A program made the position numbers and the translations under genes. A model generated the notes under the pieces. The model did not search any database. It saw only the letters and a program-made list of their open reading frames with translations, and was not told the DNA's origin. A stretch of DNA of 64,000 bases from Halicephalobus mephisto (taxonomy: Eukaryota > Nematoda > Chromadorea > Rhabditida > Panagrolaimidae): the NCBI GenBank assembly GCA_009193035.1, contig SWDT01000142.1, forward strand, positions 19,428 through 83,427, in the 5' to 3' direction. How positions within the stretch are numbered: position 1 is the first letter of the stretch; every line of letters begins with the position of its first letter. Positions 1-12,474 of the stretch are shown piece by piece.

Positions 1-2379
1 AAACCAATTATAATATCCCGAAATCTTGCAGAATGTTGTTATCACCATGGCCTAGATGCCTAAGCCCAATCCCAAAAGCCGATTTTTACACATAATTAGT
101 AATTTATCTTATACCTTATATTTTTTCCTCTTATATGTTTTCCGTTCACGACGATAGGATAACCCGTGGGTTGTTGACTAGTCTATTCGTGGAAATGATA
201 AGATAAAATTATTACGTCACAAGCCCTAAAGGTCATAAAATTCATGTTTTTATCCTATTACGATTATTCAAATCAGTTTCGGATTACAGTAATCAGGAAG
301 AAGAATATTTTGAGCCAAAAGTGATCGGTACACAAACAAAACAAAAAAATAAAATTTTAAACTTTTAAAAAAAATAAAAAATTTCGAAAAAATAAGAAAA
401 TTTTAAAAAAAATAAGAAAATTTTCAATCTAAAAATAACAGTTATATGAATCACCTAAGGGTAAAAACAATAAAAAAATCAATTCTCGAAAATTGATCAA
501 ACTCCAGAAAATGCATCATAGAAATCTTAAGAAATTGAAATGATCAACTACGATAAATCCCGGGACCATTTTTTTGCGTTAAATCGGCTTACAAATAAGG
601 GTTTCCAAGATTTGGAAAAATCCAACTGGTCGTAAAAAAAAATAAATTTAAAAAAAAATTAATTAAAATTATTTTTAATTTCACTAAAATTGTAAAAAAA
701 ATAAAAATAATTTTAAAAAAGTTTAATTTTATTAAAATTGTAAAAAAATAAAAATAATTTTAAAAAAATTCAATTTTATTAAAATTGTAAAAAAAATTAA
801 AATAATTTTAATTATTTTTTTAAAAATTCAATTTTATTAAAATTATAAAAAAATAAAAATAATTTTTTTAAAATTCAATTTCACTAAAATTGTAAAAAGT
901 AAAAAACAAAAATCAGATATGACTCCCACACTTCGATCAATCAAATTCTAGAAGATGTAAAAAATTGATAAAAATCTTTAATTTTCCTGAATAAGAAAAA
1001 AATAAGTTTTCTTAAAATTTTAAATAACAAGAAAAAATAACTTTTCAAAAAAAAATTAAAATAAAAAAAATAATTTTTTAAAATTAAATTTTCTTTTAAA
1101 TTTAACTTTTTTTATTTTTTTTAAATTTAATTTTATTTTTTTATCTTTTTTAAATTTTTTAATAAAAATTTATTTTTGATACAAGTTTTTATAAAAATCT
1201 ATAATTTTTTATACAAGTTATAGCTTACTGTAGAGTTTTAAAAAACGAAAAAATCTGTTGCCAGAGGCGAAAAATGGAATTTTAAAACTTATGGAGGTTA
1301 AAGCGGGAAATCGTGGCGGAAAAGACCGATTTTCTTGGACCGGATAATAACACGGTTCTTTGAGAATTGCCTTAGGCGAAAAAGTGTATCAAACTGCAGT
1401 TAAAAACAAGAAAATCGAGAAAACGTTCCGCTCTAAGAAAGGTGGAAGTGTTGTGAAAAAATAAGTTTGTATTCGGTCCTTAAAGTTGTGGCCTAAGGGA
1501 TTAGACAACTTAAGAAACAAAATTAAATCCAATAAGCCTTTTGAAATATTTTTGAGTAACAACATCAATAATTCTCAACTTTTTTAAAAAACCGAAGAAA
1601 ATTAAAAAATTAATAATCGTAAAAAAATAAAAAATCAATAATTTTAATTAAAAAGTTATAAATACTTTTATTTAAAAAATTCAAAAATAATGATTTTAAT
1701 AAAAAAAATTTTAAATACTTTTATTTAAAAAATTCAAAAATCAATAATTTTAATTAAAAAGTTTTAAATATTTTTATTTAAAAAATTTAAAAATTAATAA
1801 TTTTAATAAAAAAATTTAAATACTTTTATTTTAAAAAATTAACAAATTTGTAATTTATAAAAATTTTTCAGAAATTTAAAAAAGATTGAATTTTTGAATA
1901 TTATTATTTTTACGGTATTTTGAAAAATAATTTTAGTTTTTTTTTGAATTTTAAATATTATTGAAAAAAATAATTAAAAATTCTCTTTTACTTTTTTGAG
2001 TTACCTAGAAAATCGAAAAAATTAATTTTAAAAAAATAAAGATTTTTTTAAATTAAAAAAATTAATAAAAAATCAATATTTTCGAATTATCTTTGGGGTC
2101 TTTGAAAAATCGAAATTTCAAAAATAAGAAAATTTTAAAAAATCAATATTTTTTTAATTTAACTTTTTTGATTATTTTTAAGGTTTTTAAAAAGTTAAAA
2201 AAAATTAATTTTTTTGTTTTTTTAAAGTACCTAGAAAGTTGAAAAAAATTAATTTTTTTTATTAATTCTTAGTGTACCTAAAAAATCAGAAAAATTTAAC
2301 TTTTTCGATTTTCAAGGTACTTAGAAAGTTGAAAAAATTTAACTTTTTAAATTATTTCTAGAGTAACTAAAAATTTAAT

Positions 2380-2700
2380 TCTTTTATTCTTAGAGTAACT
2401 AACAATTTTATTTTTTAAAATTATTTCTAAAGTAACTAAAACTTAACTTTTTTAAATTATTCTTAGAGTAACTAAAAACTTGACTTTTTTAAATTACTCC
2501 TAGACGAACTAAAAAATTTTATTTTTTAAAATTATTCTTAGAGTAACTAACAATTTTATTTTTTAAATTGTTCTTAGAGTACCTAAGAAATTTTATTTTT
2601 TAAAATTATTTTCAGAGTAACTAACAATTTTATTTTTTAAATTGTTCTTAGAGTACCTAAGAAATTTTATTTTTTAAATTATTCTTAGAATACCTAAGAA
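2380..2700. repeat. short tandem array, motif TTCTTAGAGTAACTAA
   Basis: About six imperfect copies of a roughly 55-60 bp unit built on TTCTTAGAGTAACTAA followed by a T-rich tract such as CAATTTTATTTTTTAAA. Copies diverge by substitutions and small indels. Intergenic; no coding potential. Confidence 0.7.
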
Positions 2701-3034
2701 ATTTAACAATGAATATTTTTACAATTTTGAATAACTAGTTGAAACAAAAACATAAATATTTCATGCGTGACAAGGAGACACTTTATAGGCAATTTTTCGG
2801 AATTTTTTTAACGTACCTTCTGCCTAGTCTTGCGGTTGCCATAGGGCTTGTTGAAGTGCGGCCGTAATTCCTTCCTATTCTACAGTGAACCAATAAGAAT
2901 CCGAGATTATTAACTACTGGTTTTTTTACTTTTGCTTCCTACATCCCTTTAACGGATCAAAAACTAATTTTTATTTTAAAAAAAATTAAAAATTAAAGCA
3001 CGTTTCTATTTTTGTGATAAAAAAATAAAAACTT

Positions 3035-3320
3035 TTTTAAAAAAATATTCTTTAATTTTTTTTAAATTAAAACTTTTTTAAAAAAATATTCTTTAATTTT
3101 TTTTAAATTAAAACTTTTTTAAAAAAATATTCTTTAATTTTTTTTCAAATAAAAACTTTTAATAAAATATTTTTTAATTTTTTTTATAAAAACTTTTTTT
3201 TAAAAAAATATATTTTAATTTTTTTTAAATAAAAACTTTTTTAAAAAAATATTTTTTAATTTTTTTTTAAATAAAAACTTTTTTTTAAAAAAATATATTT
3301 TAATTTTTTTTAATTTAAAA
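3035..3320. repeat. tandem array of an A/T unit of about 41 bp
   Basis: The unit AAAATATTCTTTAATTTT plus a poly-T/poly-A tract recurs about six times at 41-45 bp spacing. Intergenic. Confidence 0.7.
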
Positions 3321-4369
3321 ATTTATTTTTTTAAATATTGTGAAAAATAAAATTCAGACATTTTTTTGAAAAAAATAAAAACGTCTATTTTATTTTTTAA
3401 ATTTCGAATAAAAGAAAAATGGAAATTATTGAAAAAAAAATTTAAGTTTTTTGGACCTAGACAATCTGTAGTTTCCGTTTTTTTTTTCAAATTACAATGA
3501 AAAAAGTAAAAAATTGCAAATTTTTCAAAAATTCCGGAATTTCTGAGAATTACGAAATCAGGCACTCAAATGCCTCAGGAAAAATTTACAATTAAAATTG
3601 ATTTTATTTAATTTTTGAAGGTATTTAAAAAAAGGAAAATAAAATTTCACAGTCTGGAAACTGGAAAAACGAAGGTTAAGTGACAGCCCGATTGTCCGTA
3701 TTTTTATGGCAATCGGGTACTTGTCAGAAAAAGTTCAAAAATAAAAAAAATAAAAAAAATAAAAAAAAATTTTTAAATTTCTTTATTTTAAAAAAGTTTA
3801 AAAAAAATTAAAAGAAATAAAGATTTAAAAAAATGAAAAATAAATTTTTTTAAAATTAAAATTAAAATTTTAAAAAACTTTAAAAATCAAAAAAACCTTA
3901 AAAATCAAAAATCTTCAAAAAAAATTCCAAATTCTTTCATTTTTTTAATTTAAAAATAATTCTATTTTTCGAAGAAAAAATTTCATTTTTTTGAAATAAA
4001 AGAAATTCAAATAATTTTATTTTTAAAGAAAAAATTCAAAATAATTCTAATTTAAAAAAATAAAAAAATTTTAAATAAAAAACAATTTTTTTTAAAAACT
4101 TTCTTAAATTTTTTGAATGAAAAAAATCAGATTTTTTAAACAGGAAGAAATTCAAAATAATCTCATATTTTAAATAATAACTGTATTTTTACTGATATTT
4201 AAAACCATTAAAACCTGTTTGACGTCATCCGGATCTTCATAAATTAGGATTATGCCAAATTTAGTCGAATTGGAAAAACGATTTTGATACAAATGAAAAA
4301 ATTATTAAAATTTAAACATTTTTCGGTCATCATCAATCCAAAATTTTCTTATTTTTTCGATCATGAATA

Positions 4370-4700
4370 AAATCTAAATTTTCTTATTTTCTTCAGTTTT
4401 TTTAAATATGAATAAAATCTAAATTTTTTTATTTTCGGTCTTTTTCGATCATAAATAAAATCTAAATTTTCTTATTTTCGGTCTTTTTAAAATATGAATA
4501 AAATCTAAAATTTTTTTATTTTCTTCAGTTTTTTTAAAAATATGAATAAAATCTAAAATTTCCTTATTTTCGGTCTTTTTGATCATGAATATGGTCCAAA
4601 TTTTCCTACTTTAAGTCTTTTTCGATGATCATCAATCCAAATTTTCCTATTTTTTCGATCATGACTAAAGTCCAAATTTTCCCGTTTTTTTCGATCTTTT
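4370..4700. repeat. tandem array, motif ATGAATAAAATCTAAATTTT
   Basis: About six copies of a unit near 55 bp that combines ATGAATAAAATCTAAATTTT with TTATTTTCGGTCTTTTT; the last copies become TTTTCGATCATGA. Intergenic. Confidence 0.7.
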
Positions 4701-5973
4701 TCGATCATGACTATAACCCAAACAATGCAATTGCGTCAATCGTTTTTAATTTAATCACAATTATTCTGCAGCCCGTTCTTGCCCTATCAAAAATCGTCTC
4801 AAAAAAATAAAAATAGTTTTAAGTATCTTCGAAAAAAATAGAAAAAAACGTAAAAAAACAATTTTATTGAAAAATAAATTTCAAACATTTTTATAAAAAA
4901 ATTAAGAAATAAATTTTAAATATTTCTATTTAAATATTTCATAATTTTTGTAAAAAAACAATTTTATTGAAAAATTTTAACTTTAAAAAAATAATTTTGA
5001 ATATTTTTGCAGAAAATAAAAAAATAAATTTTTAACTTTCTTATAAAATAAAAAAATAAATTTTTAAATTTTTGTAAAAATAAAAAAATAAATTTTTAAA
5101 TTTCTTATAAAATAAAAAATAATTTTGAATGTTTTTTATAAAAATAAAAATAGTTTTAGATATTTTTGATAAAAGTAGAAAAATAAATTAAAATCACGGA
5201 AGCGGAAACCTTGAATGACTGAATAAAAATTTGGATCGATCGAAAGATGATCATTTCGATCGTAAAAGATGACCAGGATTCACCCAAATTTATGTTCAAC
5301 CCGGTCAAATGTAAAAATTGCTAATTTTTACAAAAAAAATTTCTTTCAAATTAAAAAAAAATTAAAAAAACAAAATTCTAAAAAATAACAAATTTATTAA
5401 AATTAAAAAATTAAAAATAAACAAATTTTTAAAAATAAATTTTTGAATTTTTTTAAATAAACAAATTTTTTAAATAAAAAAAACTTTTTTAATTATTTTT
5501 TTAAAATTTATTTTTTTATTTAAAAAGTTTAAAACACAAATTTGTCAAATTTTTGTAAAAAAATAAAATTTTTATGAAAAATTTTAAAAATATATTTATT
5601 GAATTTTTAATAATTTTATATAAAATGAAAAAAATTACCGAATAATGTTTGATTCGAATTTACAATATTGGTATTTTTTATTAAACGTAAATTTGAATTG
5701 TTTGAAAAAACAAAGTCCACGAAAATGGGAGACTCGAGGCGGAACGAGTGCCCAATTGGCCTAAATGCCGTTTTGCCGGATTATAAATTGATTAAAAATG
5801 GAAATAGACAAAAAGCCCCTTCCAAAGAGGGTGAGTAACTATTTTTTGTGTGTTATTGTACCTACACAAGAATTGTAAAATAATGAGGAACAAATTAATT
5901 TTAAAAAATCCAATTTATCAAAAAAAATTAAAAATTATTTTTGGAATCTCTTTGTTAAAATAAAAGCTGTTTG

Positions 5974-6046
5974 TTTTTTCGGTAGTGCAGTGGGCAGAAT
6001 TCCCGACTGCCGCTCGCGAGTCCCAGGTTCGGTTCTCAGTCAAAGA
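5974..6046 (+). pseudogene. tRNA-like element (Gly-GCC-like, degenerate)
   Basis: An A-box-like GGTAGTGCAGTGG and a B-box-like GGTTCGGTTCTC are correctly spaced around a plausible anticodon loop CTGCCGC (GCC, glycine). The anticodon stem pairs at four of five positions, but the T stem and acceptor stem contain mismatches, so this is read as a decayed tRNA or tRNA-derived repeat and not a working tRNA. It belongs to the family seen at 18.1, 38.5-38.9 and 40.1 kb. Confidence 0.5.
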
Positions 6047-6655
6047 AGCCTTGGCCTTCGGATTTTCGGATAAGCCGGTCACAAGGAAGAACACTTTAAC
6101 TTATTTGGTTCTCAGTCTAGGATAAAAAAGTAAAATTAAATACCAATCAAAAACAAAGAATTTGAAGGCCATTCACCCATAATCAATCAAAAATGAAAAC
6201 AAAATTGTCTGCAATTTCATAAATGTCAATATTTCAAAACTTGATCCAACTTCCCAAAAAATGGAAGTTTTTTGATCCACTGTCAAATTTTCCACAAAAA
6301 AAAACAAGATCAATCCAACTCGTTGAAAAACTACAATTACCTCCAAAACAAGACTTATTTTAAAAGTAAAAAAAAAACAAAAAAAATAGACTTTATCTAG
6401 GACAAAAATGTCGCAAAATTCATGATTTCAAAAAAAACTAAACTTCTAGAATCGCCGTCGGGGAGATATATCGCCGTTAAAATCCGCTTAGACCACTAGC
6501 CTTTTGCTTTCGTCTAGATGAGCAATGATGATGTTTACTTTTTTGCACAAAAAATAAAAAACCAAAATTCAATCATTTTATGGAATTTTAATTTTCATAA
6601 TATAATCTTACTTTGTACAGAGTAAATAACACAAATAAGTGAAAAAAAAACCAAA

Positions 6656-9600
6656 TTAATCTGTAGAAGTAGCATCGAGGACTGTTTTGATTACTTGAGC
6701 TGTAATTGGATGCATTATTGGAACATTCTTTTCATAAAGTTCGATTGCACGATTACGAGTAAGGTCCCATTTGAACAATTTGCTAAAATTATTTAAATTA
6801 TTTAAATTTTTCTTTTAAAAACTCACCTAAAAACAGGTTTAACGTACTTCAGACGTCCATGTCTACAAGCAAAATCAAGAGCAAAGTCGATCAATGGTTC
6901 ATATTTAGCTTTCAGAACGATCAGCAAAAATGAAAAAACAATTTCACAATTACCGTAATTTGTCAAATCATATTTCTTCTCCAATTTAGCAACACGTTCT
7001 GCAGACAACGGATTACCACTTTCAATACCATCAAGAACTTTAACTTTCATAACAGACGTAAGTTCACTAAATGTCTCAATTGGTTCATTATCGATTTCAT
7101 CGTCTGTTCCTTTAATCCACAAGTCAGCAAGACGACGACATTCTTTAATATAATCTTCAGCAAAACTCGGCTTATTCGGCGGAACACCCGGTTCTTTAAA
7201 CCAACCATTCCAATTAACCGAATTTAATAATTCTTTTTTGTCATCAAAGTACTCATAAAGGTACTTTTTCCAATCATTTGTAACAATCGAACACAGAGCA
7301 AATTTCGCAATGTAACTTCTTATAAATTCCTCAAAACGCGGAGTATCACCTAAAAGTTGCTCCAAATACAGTAACAATGCAGATCCTTTCTCATAAGGGA
7401 TCGTTGAATAAGAATCATCCGGATCGACGCCATCAAGATTCGGGTTCAATTTCGTGTATTCATGAGCAGGATGAAAAGTTTCATTAATAGCAGGAATTAG
7501 CCGATCTTCCCATCCGCATATATTCTCAAATTGTCTCAAATCTTCCCCATAGATCCTGCCCATTATCTTACGTTCAACAAAAACAGTGAATCCTTCATTC
7601 AACCAGAAATGTTCCCAATTAAAGTTCGTCACTAAATTCCCTGTCCAAGAATGTGAAATTTCATGAGCAATCACATTCGTCAAAGACTTATCACCGGCAA
7701 TTATTGTAGGGGTGACAAAAGTAAGACTAAAATTATCATTAAATTTAATATTAAATCTTAAAAATTACCATGGATTTTCCATTCCGCCAAACGGGAAAGA
7801 CGGAGGTAAAACAACAAGCTGAAATTATTTACCGTCAAAAAATCACACTACTTTAAAAACCATATATCAACTTTCTTGTAATCTCCAGGGAAATTTTTCA
7901 ACCAAGTCCGAAAAGCATAAAATTTAATGTTTGTTTTTCAAGAGCCCAATTATAACTATAATAATATAAAAACCATGAGTTTTTTATGAAATTGTCCCAA
8001 TGGGAATTCCGAGAAGATTCTAAAAACTAAAGAATTCTAAAATTTTGGTTTTCCGCAGTGATTATTTCGTATTCATTCATATCGTAAGTATCATATGAAA
8101 TTTTTTTATAAAATTATCTTTACATGAATTTCTCAAGGTTTTTAGAAATTACTGCAATTTAAAATTTAGCTTTTATGCAATTGTTCTGTATTCAATGTTT
8201 TGGAACTATATTCTTCCAAAATATAAATTTTTTGGATTAAAATATGCATAAAATTTCTTATCTATCTTTGGAAATTACTTTTAATATATGAAACTATTAA
8301 TAAATATTTCAAAGATTAATTTCAATATATGAAATTATCAATAAATGTCTTAAAAATTACTTTTGATATATGAAACTATTAACATTTCGGAAATTACTTT
8401 TAATATATGAAACTATTAACATTTCGAAAATTACTTTTAATATATGAAACTATTAATAAATATTTCGAAAATTAACATTTAAACAATCCTCCGGAAGTAG
8501 GTTATTTTTCTTATCAAAATCATAACTTACGTCATATCTGCCCCAGCGATAACTTCCCATCAAATCTTCTGCTGTTTTGAGCATTATTTCCGTGTCTGAA
8601 AACTCATTAGCTGCAGCGTCAACAATCGACGGCTCAGCCCAGATGGCACAACGATCGCTGATCTCACGTCGGGCCAATTTAGCGGCAACAACGGCAATCA
8701 AGTAACTCGGAACATTAATTGCTTGATTAAAGTAAAAAGTATCAACAGGGTTATTTGTAAGTGTTGGTTCGTAATGCAATCCAAGTTCAGAACATCCATG
8801 TTCTATTTCCTTTGGCAAAAAATCGTTTTTGTCAACACTAACAGCGGACATCAAACACGTGAATCCACGAGGAACACGGACCTAAAAATGCCAATACAGC
8901 ACCTTGTTATCAACAAAGAAGCTTACACGGGCAGAATACGTCTGTTTGACCGCCGGAGTGTCCATAGTGGGAGCAATAGAACGAGCATGGATAGCTTGAC
9001 ATTGACTGCAAAATTATGATGACAAAACCGACTCAGCAAAAAAGTCAAACCTATAGAGATACGGTAACTCTTTGTCAGCAGTAAGTTCCTTGTCCAGAAA
9101 TTGAAGGGCCGAAGCACAGTCCGAGGTCTCGTACATGATGTGAAGAATCCTAAAAATCCACTAATACCACACAAGCCAAAAACGAACTTTTTTAAAAATG
9201 GTTTTGAAAGTTGCTTCAAATTAAACTCCTCCAAAGTTTCGGTTCAGATTATTTCGCAATAATTTATATATGAAAAAAGTGAATTTTTTAGAAAAAACAG
9301 TGGCTTAAAATTTCGGTTCCGCGCAATAACGATTTTGTAATTTTATAATTTCAAAATTTCCGGAACTATATTCTTCCTAAATAGATCTAACTTGAAGTTG
9401 AATGTAGGCAATTTTTTCCAGTTTTTAGGATTAATTTCCATATATGAAACTATTAATAAATATTCAAAAATCACACCACCAAAATGCGCCATCGAAAACG
9501 GATTAATTTGTATTTTTAATTTCGAAAAACTTACGGCTTTTCTCCGGCGGAGAACTTGGGAGTGGTAATATGACAAGCATCACCGAGTACCCCGTGTTTC

Positions 9601-9839
9601 GACAAGGAGAACCCTAGTTCCTTTCCTTCGTAAAAAACTTTCTGAATCACCAAGTCACGGCAATCCAGGATGACTTTGTCAACGTTATCCTTCAGAATAT
9701 CGATCTTAAGGAAAGCAGCTCCACGGATGATTTGCTTGTCGAAGTTGATCTCCCAATCAAGGTCGATATGGGAGATTTTGGCTTCATCAAAGTTGCTGAA
9801 GGTCGAGGGGTCCTTTGTGTCACGGTCAAAGATGCACAT
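6656..9839 (-). CDS. LTA4H: Leukotriene A4 hydrolase-type M1 aminopeptidase
   Basis: Zinc metallopeptidase of the M1 family, LTA4 hydrolase branch: an aminopeptidase and, in vertebrates, the epoxide hydrolase forming LTB4. Exons (-): 9839-9535, 9149-9051, 9005-8927, 8881-8531, 7818-7769, 7726-6827, 6782-6656; 636 aa, all phases consistent, against about 610 for the family. Seen: substrate motif GGMEN in the fifth exon, HEISH at residues 316-320 with the third zinc ligand Glu339 in WLNEG, and PYEKG with YLEQ downstream where the hydrolase tyrosines lie. The start follows a TTTCAG acceptor by five bases, suggesting trans-splicing. Cytosolic (no signal peptide). Two TGATAA sites lie about 430 bp upstream. 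The family call is firm; epoxide hydrolase activity in a nematode is not shown by sequence. Confidence 0.95.
7960..8490 (+). repeat. dispersed repeat copies in LTA4H intron 4
   Basis: The large intron between the fourth and fifth coding exons carries words of a family found throughout the window (GAAATTGTCCCAATGGGAA, ATATATGAAACTATTAATAAA). Its right part is a small tandem array of TTACTTTTAATATATGAAAC units. Confidence 0.6.
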
Positions 9840-10258
9840 TGTTGCTGAAAAATACGGAAAAAATAAAAAGTTAAAAATTATTTTAAAAATTAAAAATCGT
9901 ATAGGGAAAAGTTGAAAAATTACAAACTTCCGGAACTACTCCCGACACGAAAGTTCCTGAAGCGCAGGAAACTCCACTCGACGCAACTTCTAACACCCGA
10001 AAAATTAGGCCGAGGTGGCATATGGATATTTCTTTATTGTTGTTGTTTCTTTTGCTTAATATATTGCGGTATATTGTGAAATATTGTTGCGTGATCGAGA
10101 GAGATCAAGAAATCGCCCGGAACGCGTCAGAGTTCAAGACAAACAGGTAAAAATTATGTAGAAACAAAGGAGCCACCCGCACGTGTCCAACCAAAAGAGC
10201 AAAGTGAAGGAAAACGGAAACAATCTGCTGCAACGAGCTGCAGAGTTATTTGAAAAAA

Positions 10259-10280
10259 GTTATCAGGTTAGTCGTGATAA
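10259..10280. promoter_or_regulatory. paired TGATAA (GATA-factor) sites upstream of LTA4H
   Basis: TTATCA at 10259-10264 and TGATAA at 10275-10280 form an inverted pair 16 bp apart, about 430 bp upstream of the LTA4H start. In nematodes TGATAA is the core bound by intestinal GATA factors such as ELT-2. The sites are seen directly; function is inferred. The shared LTA4H/slo-1 divergent intergenic region means slo-1 could also use them. Confidence 0.35.
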
Positions 10281-12380
10281 GAGGCCATCATTGTCTATCT
10301 GGATAGAAACATGAGAGAGCAAAAGAGCTCGGATGATTGATTCCTCGGGAAAAGGAACGATAATTTTAATCCGACGTTGGAAACGAAAGTCGAAGTACAA
10401 AAATCAGTTTTTATATAAAATTCGTATAAAAAATCGTCTAACTCTAATCAACGAAAAAAATTAGATTTGTCTCGACACGAAATTTCCACGTCGTGTTAGA
10501 ATCCCAAAATTTCCGATTTTATATATGAATCCCGAACTTGCATCATGTTTTGAAATATTTTAAATTTTTCCACTAGATTTTTGTTAATTTTTAAATTTTT
10601 TATTATGTTTTAGAAATTTTTCGAACTTTATATTAAATTTTATAAAATTTAGAATTTTTAAAATTCCCATTTGATTTCAGAGATTTGAAAATATTTTATT
10701 AATTTCGAACTTTTTCATAGAATTTTAGGTTTTTACTCGATTTTAAACTAAATTCTGAGTTTTATATTTCCGTTAAATTTTAAAATTTATATAAAATTGA
10801 AAATTTTTCACAGAATTTTACACAATTTTCACGAGACTTTTACAATTTTTTAATTTTTCACGGAATTTTACACAATTTTACAAATTTTCACGGGGTTTTA
10901 ATTTTATTATTGTCGATTATTGTCGGAAAAAAGAACAAAGAGCAACACTTGAGTGTGAATGACTCTCGCGGAATTTTCGTGTCGAGAGTTTCAATCGCGT
11001 TTTCGGATGAGCGAAATCTTTGAGTTTTAGGATTCATCCGTGATTATATCAATAACCAATTTTTTCTACGTCTGATTGTTGTTCCTGTCTGGAGGATTGT
11101 CTATCATGTGCTTTTCGGTCCGGTGATAACGTTTTCATAGATTTTGAAGCAAGGGGTCAAGAAATGATGAATTTTCCGTGTTTTTGGCGTCATTATTTAT
11201 TTACATTTACGTTTAAGTACTGACTTTACAGAATATCTCAGATGTTGGTGGTAGGAAGGATGTCGTGAAGGTCGAGAAGGGATATCGTGGGAGACTGAGG
11301 GATGGATAAGGAGGATTTCACGAAGCACGAATAACTGTCCTAAATTCTTCGACATATCAATTCCAAAATGTTCAAAACTCCTGAAAAGTAGGTAATTTTA
11401 TATTTTGTCCGATTTTACCGAGGTATTGATATATGAGAGTTCGCTAATTTCGGCAGAAATCCGCGAACTATGATTCATGTCACTTGAAGATAAAATTTGA
11501 TTTTCTTGCTGATTCATTTTCACTGTTTTTATTATCTTAGAATAATAAGGTATGACTCTGCTTAGCACCAATCAATTTATGAAAACAGTTCACAGAGGTG
11601 TCCGGATGAGATTGATGTGTTTGCCACACCGCCTTGCAACAATTGACAGCTCGGATAGCTCTCCTCCGTTCGACAAATAATGAGTGCCGTGAGGCTGTTC
11701 AAAGTTCCTTGTTGACCAGATCAGCTTCGCGACCAGAAATTGACACGTCGGTCGGATTTAGTAAGTAAGCTCAATTTTCCTCCGGCAGACAGGGTTGTTG
11801 GACAGAACTACGTCAGTCGAACGATCGAGAGATATTGCCAAATGACGCGTTGCGTACTCGGAAGATGTGCTGTAATAAACCAAATCACCATTTGGCTTAG
11901 TTTTCGGCTAGAATTAGAGTCAATAGATTTAGGCCAATTTTTCCGCTGTTTTAAAAGTCCGGCTTAAAGAAGACTAGTTTTTCCTTGTCTGCTCTAAGTC
12001 CTGCCCATTTTCCGGCGAGTATCGATTCCGTGCTTTTGCCATTGAATAACTTTGCCTATTGGCAGTCGTACCGGAGACGGCTAAAAAGTTACACACGGAC
12101 AAACATCGTCCAGTAGCTCCAAAACTGGCATTACTACTTCTGACCAACAGCTAGACTACCCATATTTGGCCAGTTCATCGAGCCTTCTGGCTGTTTTATT
12201 CATGTTTAATGTCCATTTTGCGCAAGACTGTTTCGTGGACCCTGGTTTTCGTTTTTAATTTAATTTTATTTTTTAGTTAATTCTTCCCGTTGATATTTTA
12301 TAATTCAACGGAAAAAAAAATAAAAATCTCTAAAGCTACTTTTATAACCGTGGATTCTCGAAACTTGATCCAAAAAACCA

Positions 12381-12424
12381 AAGCCGCCAAAGGCGCACTG
12401 GCGGCTTGTAGAGCCACGGCCGCC
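12381..12424 (+). promoter_or_regulatory. GC-rich alternative hairpins upstream of slo-1 ATG
   Basis: AAGCCGCCA (12381-12389) and TGGCGGCTT (12399-12407) form a perfect 9-bp stem with a 9-nt loop. The right arm GGCGGC can pair instead with GCCGCC at 12419-12424, so two mutually exclusive hairpins exist within 95 bases upstream of the ATG. Such GC density stands out in this AT-rich window. A translational or splicing role is inference. Confidence 0.4.
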
Positions 12425-12474
12425 AGGGGGGCTTTATCCAGCGATCAGCTGTGTATTTGAAGATAACCAAAATC

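Larger units (their letters stand above)
1..6655. other. AT-rich low-complexity intergenic region
   Basis: No coding gene can be supported here. Most of the stretch is A/T homopolymer-like sequence rich in TTTTTAAAAATT words, with embedded short tandem arrays (listed separately). More complex islands occur near 1-330, 1260-1560, 2750-2900, 3650-3730, 5200-5300 and 5700-5840, but none has an open reading frame with splice signals that I could join. The short reading frames present are low-complexity Phe/Asn/Lys/Ile strings. One tRNA-like element lies near 5974-6046. Confidence 0.7.
9840..12474. other. LTA4H / slo-1 divergent intergenic region
   Basis: 2.6 kb between divergently transcribed genes, more complex and less AT-biased than its surroundings. 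No supported coding exon; undetected 5' UTR exons or alternative slo-1 first exons are possible. Contains a paired TGATAA site and, just upstream of slo-1, a GC-rich hairpin. Confidence 0.6.
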
